Position numbers and translations under genes: made by a program. A model generated the notes under the pieces. The model was not told the origin of the DNA, did no database searches, and was given only the letters and a program-made list of their open reading frames with translations. Of a stretch of DNA of 64,000 bases, positions 37,201-44,631 are shown one piece after another (position 1 is the first letter of the stretch; each line of letters opens with the position of its first letter). Source of the DNA: CAZLGM01 sp964623625 (GTDB lineage: Bacteria; Desulfobacterota; Desulfobulbia; Desulfobulbales; Desulfocapsaceae); the NCBI GenBank assembly GCA_964623625.1, contig CAZUUJ010000007.1, forward strand, positions 12,704 through 76,703. Direction: 5' to 3'.

Positions 37201-38903
37201 TTACCGGGCTCGGCAATGGAGGCGATTCCTATTTTGCCATTGACACAACCTACAACAACCCGTTCGACGCACCAACCAACCCTTCGGTCTATCTCTGGAA
37301 TTATACCGATGGCGACCTTGGGCTGGCTACATCAGATGCCGTCATTACACGGGTGAATGCTCCTGCCAGGGATGCAAACGGCGATCTTGAAAATAACGGT
37401 AGTTTCGGCGGTTGGGCTGTCTTTTTCGGCTCTGGATATTCACAGGTGAATCAGGCGTTGAAAGAATCATATCTCTTTGGTCTTCAGGCCTGGGATAAGA
37501 GCCAGCTCTGGTCTGTCGGGGAAAAACTCAAGATTGAAGTGGATGATACCATCGACTATTCAGGTCTGACGGTTGATTTTACTTCAGGAGAAACGGTGAC
37601 CGGAGGAACGTCAGGAGCGACAGGGACAATTACGGCTCTCACCAAATCAGGAACCGAAGGCACTTTGAAGCTGACCAACATCAGCGGCACTTTCGTTGTT
37701 GGCGAAGCAATCAACGGTTCCCTGGGAGGCGATGGAATGGCAATCGTCTCGGGAGCTATTCACTCGTCCTACCTCAATGACGCTTTAAGTACACCTTCAG
37801 TCACCGATATCGATTTTAACCAGATTGGCGAGTATATCTATACAGGAACTCTACATGGCAGGATGCATAGAGTAGTGAATATTGCACTTTCTGAAACACC
37901 CTCAGCAGCGTGTATTTTTGATTTCGGCGAGAATCGTCTGACCTATTCAGGCTTGTCGACCTCGTTTACAACCGGCCAGACAGTGACCGGCCAGTCTTCC
38001 GGAGCAAGCGCTACGATTGTGTATATTGAAGAGAGTGGAACATCCGGCACCCTTTATCTGGTTGATATAGCCGGAGCGGAGTTCCAGGATGGCGAAATAA
38101 TCCAGGGCGGCGGCGGTGGATCGGCCACCGTTGTCGGCACGCTCTATCAGGCCGATATCCCAATCAGGGCCGAGGCCGAATGGGCCTATGGTGAAGATGA
38201 CGACATGGCCTGGCTCTATTTTGGAAGCGGGCGTTTTGAGACCCAGTTTGATAAAACAACCACAGACCAGAATTTCTTTGTCGGTATGAAAGATTATCTC
38301 GATACTGCTGAGAGCGATCCGGTTGATGAAACATATCTCGGTGATCTGGTGGAAAATTCGGTAGTCGCAAACCTGACCGACAGTACCGAAACGTCGGATA
38401 TTGATGAGTCAGAATTCAGAAACGTTACCGGTTCAAATCCGGATATGGATCCATGGTATATCAAGCTGCTGACTGATGGGTATTCCGAACGGGTGATTAC
38501 CAGACCGTTGGTGGTCGGCGGTCTTGTCTTTTTCCAGACATTTACTCCGGATAATGATCCGTGCGGAGGAAACGGCTCTGCCTGGCTCTATGTTGTTGAC
38601 TATGCTACCGGCCTGCCGCCGACCAATACCGTATTCGATATTAACGGTGACGGTGAGTTCGATGAAGATGACCTGGCAGATCTCGATGGTGATGGAGATG
38701 CCGATGATGTAGTCGTTGGAGTCTATCTTGGTAGAGGAACACCAACTGGTCTTGTCCTGGAGGGCAATATCCTGTTTGCCGGAACTTCCGATGGCGGGGT
38801 CGGCGGTGGTGGTGGTGGAGGTTCTGGCGGAGGCGGTGGCTTCCCCATCAATCCCCAGTATCTGATTGCAAAACTCAAAGCCTGGCGCGACAGGAATCTG
38901 TAG
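31296..38903 (+). CDS. pilY1: Giant PilY1-like pilus tip protein with repeats and a VWA domain
   Basis: A 2535-residue secreted protein, about twice usual PilY1 size. Order: signal peptide (1-27); jelly-roll-like domain 1 (28-208); two BACON-like repeats (210-422); jelly-roll 2 (424-598); three repeats (600-938); jelly-roll 3 (942-1118); one repeat (1122-1226); VWA domain from about 1245 with MIDAS DTSSS (Asp 1253); inside it a fourth jelly-roll in permuted order (about 1265-1464); the rest of VWA (1468-1720); the PilY1 beta-propeller, itself carrying two copies of a TVTG-SGA module (about 2086-2153 and 2210-2285). Near the end are EF-hand-like calcium loops (DINGDGEFDEDD, from Asp 2448) and a Gly/Ser run. 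It follows pilX by 24 bases and likely works in adhesion or mechanosensing at the tip. Confidence 0.88.
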   Translation: MKRSYRKSIGSLLLFFLVLFSVHVACADTLDVRISADIDDVEESTGNNLGRVYHNSSDLELVRDGSNQGNQIVGLRFRNITIPQNATINSAYLEFTADENRTNNNTITIHGEDIGDAPQFISGYGSFNVSTRTKTSASEPWVPGAWSPVGSKYQTPDISSIVSEITGRADWSSSNDMVFIIEGTGRVTADSYRAGGDLRPRLVIDYDTQPPDIQLNKTVINAETIVGTDASGDTFTITNIGGGTLSYTLSDDASSPDWLQLSPTTGSLTNGQTDTITVTFNDSDTLAVGIYTATITAYDPNAVPTTRTINVTLQVGRPEITIDHSAVPVPIHLDADTTDSSYSFTVTNSGNAQLDFTASDDASWLSLSSTSGSLSTGGSTSITLNIDTTGLTPNTGYNALVTITDPEATNNPQAFQVDLRINYETEISGSGDNMNDAEEYSDGGIDDQEQRWDLDFGEHLVGIRFPNVAVPQGNTIVSANLVVRGIDSSDTVATDVTISVEDHVSNNPPIFTTTDDDISDRTMLASTVAWSSIEQWFHNVEYQSPDLKTPVQTLISRGDWNSGQAIVLTITGSGERDAASYDQGGSPEGPKLRIKSQADNGPLIVLNKNALGHDVDYNAPPAPDTFTVSNKGEGNLNYTITDIDDGTGLDATWITVSPTSGGPLANDGSSDTITVTYDISSLDNGTHEGTITVTDPAAKPTSARLKVTLVVNRPVITLNPTSINQSLSVGDNTSTDQFTISNSGEMDLASYTITEVDDATGVDATWMSVSPTTGGPLENDGSSDTITISYDTTGLTVGNTYTGTITVSDPTAAAIAKTVTVSLYIGQPHIDLTHNLPDPIVLPVDYANNDYSFIIGNSGTSPLNFTITDIDNDTLADATWMSFTPQSGSVAAGGPDQTVTINLSTSGLTEGETYEGTITVSDTLADNNPQTIPIKISILNQGEFTGSDSSDDAEEDTGDGDMYLTSSDLEMVVDGSTLQVIGIRFNNVNIPAGSLINNAYIRYMADGNTSGDVDLEIYGESSGNAQTYSNSDGDISDRTLTDAVVTWNNIPNWSNGSMYNSPNIASLIQEIVTNENWQFNNSMAFVIQGDQGNRRAHSYDQFEDNNNLLPPTLVVEWVETEQPYIDVSPSGQLGVITTYGTNAGDRTFTLKNTGSGDLVYTIQPSETWLSCTPTNGTLIPGASQEVTISFLTASLAISNYSATISISDPNAFNSPYDYVVNLQVNAQDTGTGCGEVPIYAQNIINPAILVQMDTSSSMTSNSPTNTSITNPRTPNLKNIFQSMLNDPAWTPNTSDVAFIISGSGNRTAISYDGGSSEAPELHVNYYPQDDPATTEIDESETLVEYSNRITQSSDDAEEQVSNGNVSFISTDIELIADGSTDQIAGLRFQNINVPSDATLDDVYIAFSKNVTTSTPTSLTIKGEDVSGGGNNYQAETFENQADNISSRPTLTNVVSWNNLDTWWGDTTMMRYEVGRAVIADLVKDRSIAWGYGMWDRTKDGPLWSGGGSGPNTEQLTGTTYNTNSTDYLETPYHSEYASNPPSSSQYDLFTRITAAVKSRDAEETVGLQNTILSTTTGYGTPLGPSMLAARAYFNGQKTDNDGDPYSSLSCQRKFLINITDGQGYLNHTSTQYMERYAHWLADSEITAVVVGFELSNASQIDVVARVSNERGGESATDNIYAIHKDLDNPENTEPDPEDVDAFSAASGEDLKVALEGITSEIKRQLFFGSAPAPSTSVDLGSFVIIAVFNPADNWRGDLKALPYDPETGQIEVADIQLTTPPSDCAAANSTCWRAGYLLPETGWLNYSKAFTIPGPLTDPVGDGTGSVISYTDSILSNDNYICKGLGDIIKSTPKIIDSPKSFHSFDRYPIFQSDPYVKGRTPLVSIGANDGALHFFDLETGEESHRFYPMGVHGTLNMAAGDPTYDTCNELYCHRYMVDGSPIAADIFIGTEVESGGIITDPGWRTVVITGLGNGGDSYFAIDTTYNNPFDAPTNPSVYLWNYTDGDLGLATSDAVITRVNAPARDANGDLENNGSFGGWAVFFGSGYSQVNQALKESYLFGLQAWDKSQLWSVGEKLKIEVDDTIDYSGLTVDFTSGETVTGGTSGATGTITALTKSGTEGTLKLTNISGTFVVGEAINGSLGGDGMAIVSGAIHSSYLNDALSTPSVTDIDFNQIGEYIYTGTLHGRMHRVVNIALSETPSAACIFDFGENRLTYSGLSTSFTTGQTVTGQSSGASATIVYIEESGTSGTLYLVDIAGAEFQDGEIIQGGGGGSATVVGTLYQADIPIRAEAEWAYGEDDDMAWLYFGSGRFETQFDKTTTDQNFFVGMKDYLDTAESDPVDETYLGDLVENSVVANLTDSTETSDIDESEFRNVTGSNPDMDPWYIKLLTDGYSERVITRPLVVGGLVFFQTFTPDNDPCGGNGSAWLYVVDYATGLPPTNTVFDINGDGEFDEDDLADLDGDGDADDVVVGVYLGRGTPTGLVLEGNILFAGTSDGGVGGGGGGGSGGGGGFPINPQYLIAKLKAWRDRNL

Positions 38904-38912
38904 GAGGAGCAA

Positions 38913-39434
38913 ATGAAACGAATATTTCAGCTTTTTGGGTTATTTCTTTTCCTTTGTTGTCCCCAGTGGATTCTGGCGGACGAAATATATATCGAATATG
39001 GAGAGATCATTGAAACATCTGGGGGCGATAATAATTACATCCAGATCAGGGACAAAATTCTAAAAGTAGATAAAGTCTACATGAATAGCGGTGAAGATTT
39101 CAGCAATGACGGTGAGAATGAGAACGAGCCATTGGAGGAAATAGATACATCTTTACTCAAAGAAGGAGATATCGTTCATTGCTTTATCACTGAGCAAAAA
39201 ACCGACTATTGGGAAACGGAAAAAGTGATCTTGCTGAAAGGCACTGCCAGGACGAAATACCTTGCAGATTCCGAACTAAAATTGATTCATCAGGAAAATA
39301 CTCAGCAGGCAGGTAGTGAAAAGGCCAGTCAGACAGTTGTAAGTGCTCACCAGGATGTCCAGGAGGAAAAAGAAGAAGAAAAAGCTAAAACAAATACAAA
39401 AATCTATCTGGAGGATGGAGTTTGGAAGAATTGA
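38913..39434 (+). CDS. Secreted protein of unknown function after pilY1
   Basis: A 173-residue protein with a clear signal peptide (KRIFQLFGLFLFLCCPQWILA/DE) and an acidic, Glu/Lys-rich tail (from about residue 135). The middle has IYIEYGEIIET and ILKVDKVYMNSGEDF, suggesting a small beta domain. I do not recognise a family. It lies 9 bases after pilY1 and before the operon terminator, so it is probably co-transcribed with the pilus genes and might help PilY1 export or anchoring. Confidence 0.6.
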   Translation: MKRIFQLFGLFLFLCCPQWILADEIYIEYGEIIETSGGDNNYIQIRDKILKVDKVYMNSGEDFSNDGENENEPLEEIDTSLLKEGDIVHCFITEQKTDYWETEKVILLKGTARTKYLADSELKLIHQENTQQAGSEKASQTVVSAHQDVQEEKEEEKAKTNTKIYLEDGVWKN

Positions 39435-39475
39435 AGTAAGTTAATAACATATAAATATAATTTATTTTTTTTATT

Positions 39476-39503
39476 AAAGCCGCCTGAAAAGGCGGCTTTT
39501 TTA
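39476..39503 (+). terminator. Terminator of the minor pilin operon
   Basis: AAAGCCGCC-TGAAAA-GGCGGCTTT followed by a T-run, 42 bases after the preceding stop: a textbook rho-independent terminator. Confidence 0.93.
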
Positions 39504-39639
39504 TATGAGCAACAAAAGTCCGGAAAAATTTTTTGTGTAGTGCATTAAATTGTCAGAAAAATGTCAGATTGACAGAGTATCATGGTGTTCCACGGGCCGA
39601 TGAGAATAGCAAATCGTTTCAATAAATCGGGAGAGCACT

Positions 39640-40110
39640 ATGAGCAACCAAAGAGGAATTACTACGACTGAAACCATGATCTGTCTTGTTGTCATATCCG
39701 TTACAGCCGCTTTGAGTTATCCTGCAATTGCCAAGATGCAGAAAACGGCGAAGCTACGTGCGGAGACGATGAGGCTGGTCAACCGTATGCAGATGATGAA
39801 AATGGAAGCTGTCAAGAATAATTGTTACGTGGCTTTGTTGATGGCAGGCGGTTCCTATTCCGTATTTATCGATAACGGTAGTGGTGGCGGCAAAAGCGGG
39901 GATTGGATCAGGCAGGAAAATGAACGACAGATCGATTCCCATCAGTTGCCGAACGGTTTTATTCTGGCAAACAAACGGGCCTGGCCGAGATTTCGCTTTA
40001 AAGGTAATATCGGCAATACGGGTGATACCATGACGCTCACTGATAACAATGGCTACTCAATGAAGATCATTGTCAATATCTCGGGCAGGATCAGAGTGGA
40101 GAAAGAATAA
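39640..40110 (+). CDS. GspH/FimT-like pseudopilin
   Basis: A 156-residue pseudopilin with a short leader, MSNQRG/ITTTETMICLVVISVTAALSYPAI. The residue after the cleavage Gly is Ile instead of Phe, and Glu is at +5. The rest is typical GspH length. It stands alone behind the pilus terminator with its own ribosome site (GGGAGAGC). It may belong to the same pilus or to another type II secretion-like assembly. Confidence 0.75.
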   Translation: MSNQRGITTTETMICLVVISVTAALSYPAIAKMQKTAKLRAETMRLVNRMQMMKMEAVKNNCYVALLMAGGSYSVFIDNGSGGGKSGDWIRQENERQIDSHQLPNGFILANKRAWPRFRFKGNIGNTGDTMTLTDNNGYSMKIIVNISGRIRVEKE

Positions 40111-40130
40111 CAGGAGTCCCTGCTGCGGAG

Positions 40131-40325
40131 TCAAGATACTACCTCGAATCCTATTGTCGTGATCGCATTTTCCACTACGTCCATATCGACATTACCGTCA
40201 TAAGTTGCTTCTCCTTTTTCCAGGTCCACCTGTACATTGTAAATACCGTCAATAGCTTCCAGGGCCTCTTTTGTCGAATTGACGCAATGACCACAACTCA
40301 TACCTTTGATTTTAACCGTTGCCAT
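40131..40325 (-). CDS. copZ: Copper chaperone CopZ (HMA domain)
   Basis: A 64-residue heavy-metal-associated domain protein with the site GMSCGHC. It starts at the ATG at 40325, preceded by a good ribosome site (AAGGAGAAAA). The longer frame to 40397 lacks such a site. It is divergent from copA, and the two genes probably share a control region. Its job is to carry Cu(I) to the P-type ATPase. Confidence 0.87.
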   Translation of the reverse strand: MATVKIKGMSCGHCVNSTKEALEAIDGIYNVQVDLEKGEATYDGNVDMDVVENAITTIGFEVVS

Positions 40326-40343
40326 TGTTTTTCTCCTTACTCT

Positions 40344-40382
40344 GATTATTGTCTGTGTACGGTGTTGGTAGAGACAATAGTC
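40344..40382. promoter_or_regulatory. Inverted repeat between copZ and copA
   Basis: Two 11-base arms, GATTATTGTCT and AGACAATAGTC, match with one mismatch, with 17 bases between. They lie in the 126-base gap between divergent copZ and copA, where a copper-responsive regulator would be expected to bind. No regulator gene is nearby, so the protein is unknown. Confidence 0.45.
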
Positions 40383-40451
40383 ACAGAAATTACACAAATC
40401 AACTCAAAGCCAAATAGTTGATCAAAAACCGTTGTGAGAAAGGAACCAACT

Positions 40452-42932
40452 ATGACCGAACTGACAGTCAACGTAGTTGGCATGCATTGCGCTGCCTGTT
40501 CGTCCCGCATCGAGAAAGTAATTGGCAGTATGACTGGGGTGGAATCCATCAGCGTCAACCTGGCAACCGAGACAGCTCATCTTGCCTATGATGAGAAACT
40601 GATATCATACGATCAGATAGCCGAACGGGTCGAGCAACTTGGTTTCGGCTTTGAAAAACAGAAGAGTGATGAGCAGGCCACACTTCAGCTCGATATTGAA
40701 GGCATGCATTGCGCTTCCTGTTCAACCCGTATTGAAAATGTGCTGTCAAAACTTCCCGGAATCCTCGCAGCTGAAGTGAATCTGGCCGCTGAAAAGGGGA
40801 CAATCAGCTATTTACCATCGACTATAAAACAGCGAACAATCCGTGAAAAGATAGGCTCTCTTGGCTTTTTTGCTCAAGTGGCCACCGCTGATGATAATGA
40901 TTTTGCCAGGAAGCGGCAGAAAACGGCAGCTCAACTGGCAGCCATGAAAAAGAGGTTGATGGCAACTTTCTTTTTTGCCATTCCTCTGTTGATAATTTCC
41001 ATGGGTGAAATGGTCGGACTGAAACTGCCGGATTTTCTCTCCCCCCACATCAGGCCTCTTTCTTTCGGTCTCGTTCAACTGGCCCTTGTTGTTCCCGTCA
41101 TGTGGCTGGGCAGACATTTTTATACCAACGGTTTTCCGGCCCTTTTCAGGCGGGCTCCCAATATGGATTCCTTAATCGCGGTCGGCACCTCTGCCGCCTT
41201 TATCTACTCAGCATGGAATCTTATTGAGATTGCTCTGGGAATCGAGCCACATGCTAAAGCTATGGATCTCTATTTCGAATCGGCCGGTGTGCTGATCGCC
41301 CTGGTCTCTTTAGGGAAATATATGGAGACCCGGTCGAAATCACATACCGGCGATGCCATTTCCAAGCTGATGAAGCTGACGCCTGATCAGGCTGTTCTTT
41401 TACAGGGGGAAACACAGGAGGAAATCCCGGTAGAAGAAATAGAGATAGGCGATCTGTTGCTGATCCGGCCGGGAGATCGAATCCCGGTAGATGGCGTGGT
41501 AGAAGAGGGTGAGAGTTCCGTTGATGAATCGATGCTCACGGGTGAAAGTCTACCGGTTTCCAAGAAGGTGGGAGATCGCCTTGTGGGTGGGACAGTTAAT
41601 AAAAACGGCGTCCTGAAGCTTCGTACCGACAAGGTCGGCCGGGATACTATTCTGGCCCGGATCGTCAGAATGGTGCAGGATGCTCAGGGCTCAAAAGCTC
41701 CCATTGCCAGTATGGCAGACAGGATATCACTTTATTTTGTGCCGACTGTCATGGTGATCGCTTTGATAACGGGGTTTGCCTGGTATGTTGTCGGCGGTGT
41801 CGATTTCAGCATGGCCCTGCGCTTTTTTATTGCCGTGCTTGTCATTGCCTGTCCCTGCGCCATGGGATTGGCCACTCCAACCTCGATTATGGTGGGTACC
41901 GGCCGTGGCGCCCAGCTGGGAGTTCTGGTAAAAAACGGCGAGGCCCTTGAAATGGCGGAAAAGGTGAAAACAATCATTCTCGACAAGACGGGAACGCTGA
42001 CCTATGGTCGTCCTGAAGTAATAGATATCATTAATCTTTCAGGAGACAGGTCCGATGATGACCTGCTTTTTCTTGCCGGATCAGCTGAGCAGTCTTCAGA
42101 GCACCCATTGGCAGAGGCTATGGTCGAGGCTGCTGAAAAAAGAAACGTGAAGCTCGTTCAACCTGACAGCTTTGAGGCGATTGGCGGCAGCGGAATTATA
42201 TGCACAGTTAATGGCAGCCAAATCCTGATCGGCAATAGGGAACTGATGAAAAGCAACCAGATAAAAATGAGTCTTGATGAGAAAGTTGTCGACACGTTAT
42301 CCTCCCAGGGTAAAACGGTCATCTTCATGGCTGTTGATTCAAAACTTTCGGCTGTTTTCGGAATAGCCGATCAGCTAAAACCCGAAGTCGCACATGTGAT
42401 ATCGCAGATGAAGGGAATGGGACTCAGGCCCATCATGCTCACCGGTGACCAGGAGAACACTGCCAGGGCGATTGGTGAGCTTGCCGGCATTGATACGATT
42501 ATTGCACAGGTGAAACCCGATGACAAGGCGGAAAAAGTTATAGCTTATCAGGAAGAGGGGAATCGGGTTGCCATGGTGGGAGACGGCATCAACGACGCTC
42601 CGGCTCTGGCCAAAGCCGATGTGGGTATTGCCATGGGAACGGGGATCGATATAGCCATCGAGTCTGGTGATATGGTGATTATGAAAGGTAACCTGGATGG
42701 TCTGCTCAGTGCGCTGCAATTGTCCAAAGCGGTGATGCGAAATATCCGTCAGAATCTTTTCTGGGCCTTTGGTTATAATATTATCGGCATTCCGGTTGCA
42801 GCAGGTCTGCTCTATCTTTTTGGCGGGCCGACGCTTAACCCGATGATTGCCGGGGCGGCCATGGCACTCAGCTCCGTTTCCGTAGTAACCAATGCGCTTC
42901 GGTTGAGGTACTTTCAAGTTAATAACAAATAG
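40452..42932 (+). CDS. copA: Copper-exporting P1B-type ATPase
   Basis: An 826-residue Cu(I) exporter. Two N-terminal HMA domains (GMHCAAC and GMHCASC), eight membrane helices, the transport site CPCAMGLATPTS, the phosphorylation site DKTGTLT, TGE loop (LTGES) and the hinge GDGINDAPALAKAD. The start at 40452 has a ribosome site (AAAGGAACC); a GTG 18 bases earlier is less likely. It pumps Cu(I) out of the cytoplasm and may also supply copper to the periplasm. A repeat element follows it. Confidence 0.94.
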   Translation: MTELTVNVVGMHCAACSSRIEKVIGSMTGVESISVNLATETAHLAYDEKLISYDQIAERVEQLGFGFEKQKSDEQATLQLDIEGMHCASCSTRIENVLSKLPGILAAEVNLAAEKGTISYLPSTIKQRTIREKIGSLGFFAQVATADDNDFARKRQKTAAQLAAMKKRLMATFFFAIPLLIISMGEMVGLKLPDFLSPHIRPLSFGLVQLALVVPVMWLGRHFYTNGFPALFRRAPNMDSLIAVGTSAAFIYSAWNLIEIALGIEPHAKAMDLYFESAGVLIALVSLGKYMETRSKSHTGDAISKLMKLTPDQAVLLQGETQEEIPVEEIEIGDLLLIRPGDRIPVDGVVEEGESSVDESMLTGESLPVSKKVGDRLVGGTVNKNGVLKLRTDKVGRDTILARIVRMVQDAQGSKAPIASMADRISLYFVPTVMVIALITGFAWYVVGGVDFSMALRFFIAVLVIACPCAMGLATPTSIMVGTGRGAQLGVLVKNGEALEMAEKVKTIILDKTGTLTYGRPEVIDIINLSGDRSDDDLLFLAGSAEQSSEHPLAEAMVEAAEKRNVKLVQPDSFEAIGGSGIICTVNGSQILIGNRELMKSNQIKMSLDEKVVDTLSSQGKTVIFMAVDSKLSAVFGIADQLKPEVAHVISQMKGMGLRPIMLTGDQENTARAIGELAGIDTIIAQVKPDDKAEKVIAYQEEGNRVAMVGDGINDAPALAKADVGIAMGTGIDIAIESGDMVIMKGNLDGLLSALQLSKAVMRNIRQNLFWAFGYNIIGIPVAAGLLYLFGGPTLNPMIAGAAMALSSVSVVTNALRLRYFQVNNK

Positions 42933-43040
42933 CAAATAGCAAATAGCGAAAAGCAAAGAGGAAACAGTTTACCGTTTGCTGCTTTTGACAGCATCAATAC
43001 CATTCGCTATTATTATTCTGCTATTCACTGTCCAACTTTT
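42926..43040 (-). repeat. Heptamer-rich dispersed repeat, copy A (minus orientation)
   Basis: A stretch of tandem CAAATAG-type heptamers, then a core that on the minus strand reads GCAGCAAACGGTAAACTG, and a short arm with CTATTCAC. It resembles copies at 45.86 kb and 56.15 kb. It is noncoding and lies between copA and the sat promoter. Confidence 0.6.
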
Positions 43041-43068
43041 ACCGCCGGCTTCCTTTCTTCCTTTTCCC

Positions 43069-43098
43069 TTGACATTTTCCGCCCGGTCAATATATATA
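43069..43098 (+). promoter_or_regulatory. Sigma-70-type promoter of sat
   Basis: A perfect -35 TTGACA (43069-43074) followed after 16 bases by TATATA. It lies about 95 bases before the sat ATG at 43191. A strong constitutive promoter fits the role of the gene. Confidence 0.7.
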
Positions 43099-43190
43099 TA
43101 TTCGGTTAAAAAATGAATGAGGGCTCATTAATAGGCTCCCCTGTCTGGGGAGTCTTGCGCTTAGAAAAAAAATACTCAAAGAGGAATCGT

Positions 43191-44471
43191 ATGTTTTCAA
43201 AATTAGTTGCTCCGCATGGTGGAAGAGGTTTGGTTTGTGCATTGCTGAGAGGTGCCGAGCGTGATGCCGAATTGGATGCCGCAAAAGGAATGAAGCAAAT
43301 AGAGATTTCAGCCCGTGCCAAAGGTGATCTGATCATGATGGGTATCGGTGGTTTTTCTCCGCTGGACGGCTTCATGACAAAAGCTGATTGGAAAGGTGTG
43401 TGTGAGAATTTTCAGATGACCGATGGTACCTTCTGGCCTGTGCCGATCACCCTGGACGTATCAGCTGCAGATGCTGAAGGAATCGCAGACGGCGAAGAGA
43501 TTGCCTTGGTAAAGGATGGCGAGACCTATGCCACAATGAAGGTTGTTGAGAAGTATGAGATGACCGAAGAGGAAAAGAAGTGGGAATGTGAAAAAGTCTT
43601 CATGGGTGAAGGTGAAGAGTCCGTAGACGGCAACTTCTGGAAGATCGCACCCGAGGATCATCCCGGAGTTATTATGGTTATGGGTCAGAAAGAATACAAC
43701 CTGGCCGGTCCTGTTAAGGTTCTCTCCGAAGGCGAGTATCCTAAAGAGTATCCCGGAGTATACCTGACTCCTGCTCAGACCCGCCGTATGTTTGACGAGC
43801 GCGGTTGGGCCAACGTTGCCGCTCTGCAGCTGCGTAACCCCATGCACCGTTCCCATGAGTTCCTGGCCAAGATTGCCGTTGAGGTATGTGACGGTGTTCT
43901 GATCCACTCGCTGATCGGTAACCTTAAGCCTGGTGACATTCCGGCCGAAACCCGCGTAAAAGCTATCGATATCCTGATCGAGAAATACTTCGTTAAAGAG
44001 AACGTCATCAATGCCGGATATCCGCTTGACATGCGTTATGCCGGACCTCGTGAGGGACTGCTGCACGCCACTTTCCGTCAGAACTACGGTGTCAACAATA
44101 TGCTGATCGGTCGTGACCATGCCGGTGTCGGAGATTTCTACGGTCTGTTTGAAGCCCAGACTATCTTTGATCGTGTCCCCAAGACCGGTGATCAGGGCAA
44201 AGATCTGCAGTGCAAGCCGATGAAAATCGACTGGACCTTTTACTGCCACGAGTGCGATGGTATGGCCTCTCTGCGTACCTGTCCGCATAAGAAAGAGTCC
44301 CGCGTTATCCTCTCCGGTACCAAGCTGCGAAAAGCGCTGTCCGAGGGCGCTGATATCGTAGACCACTTTGGTCGTGATGAGGTTCTTGATCATCTGAAAG
44401 AATACTATGCCGGATTGACTGAGAAAGTTGAGGTCAAGATGCAGGGTGCCGCTTCTGGTGATGATATGTAA
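43191..44471 (+). CDS. sat: Sulfate adenylyltransferase (dissimilatory type)
   Basis: A 426-residue ATP sulfurylase that activates sulfate to APS, or runs in reverse during sulfur oxidation or disproportionation. Motifs: LRNPMHRSHE (sulfate and ATP site), IGRDHAGVGDFYG, and a cysteine set (CHECDGMASLRTCPHK) typical of zinc-containing bacterial enzymes. The start is at the ATG at 43191, with the ribosome site AGAGGAAT; the longer frame to 43113 is not supported. Codon choice is very regular (many CGT, GGT, CTG), which suggests strong expression. It has its own promoter and terminator, and the apr and dsr genes are not nearby. Confidence 0.95.
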   Translation: MFSKLVAPHGGRGLVCALLRGAERDAELDAAKGMKQIEISARAKGDLIMMGIGGFSPLDGFMTKADWKGVCENFQMTDGTFWPVPITLDVSAADAEGIADGEEIALVKDGETYATMKVVEKYEMTEEEKKWECEKVFMGEGEESVDGNFWKIAPEDHPGVIMVMGQKEYNLAGPVKVLSEGEYPKEYPGVYLTPAQTRRMFDERGWANVAALQLRNPMHRSHEFLAKIAVEVCDGVLIHSLIGNLKPGDIPAETRVKAIDILIEKYFVKENVINAGYPLDMRYAGPREGLLHATFRQNYGVNNMLIGRDHAGVGDFYGLFEAQTIFDRVPKTGDQGKDLQCKPMKIDWTFYCHECDGMASLRTCPHKKESRVILSGTKLRKALSEGADIVDHFGRDEVLDHLKEYYAGLTEKVEVKMQGAASGDDM

Positions 44472-44498
44472 TCCGACTCGATTACTCTTGTCGCTCAT

Positions 44499-44537
44499 AA
44501 GGAGATGCTGCCTGTCCGGCGGTATCTCCTTTTTTTG
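44499..44537 (+). terminator. Terminator of sat
   Basis: AAGGAGAT-G-CTGCC pairs with GGCGG-T-ATCTCCTT across a 5-base loop, with a single mismatch, and a run of seven T follows. It lies about 28 bases after the stop. Confidence 0.9.
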
Positions 44538-44618
44538 TTTCAAGTGTCGAGTTTCATGTTGATGCTTAAAGCCAGTTACAGTAACTTCCAGTCAATCTTG
44601 AAACACAAAACTTGAAAC
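44537..44618. repeat. Inverted-repeat-bounded intergenic element
   Basis: The element is bounded by GTTTCAAGTGTCGAGTTTCA at the left and a near-inverse copy (ending CTTGAAAC) at the right, with a small palindrome GTTACAGTAAC in the middle. It lies between the sat terminator and aroB and has no coding potential. It resembles a small non-autonomous element, but no target duplication was found. Confidence 0.4.
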
Positions 44619-44631
44619 TGTATAAATACAG

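Noticed and set aside
42375..42956. 193-codon minus-strand frame over the end of copA
   Set aside because: Antisense to the ATPase hinge region; the translation has no recognisable pattern.
42926..43040. CRISPR-like tandem repeat
   Set aside because: The units are only seven bases and contiguous, without spacers, so this is not a CRISPR array.
43461..44543. 360-codon open frame on the minus strand over sat
   Set aside because: It is antisense to a certain sat gene, and its length comes from the biased codon use of sat. No ribosome site or known domain was seen.
44537..44618. Insertion sequence or tRNA-like structure
   Set aside because: There is no transposase and no cloverleaf; only inverted ends around a short palindrome, so it is listed as an intergenic element.
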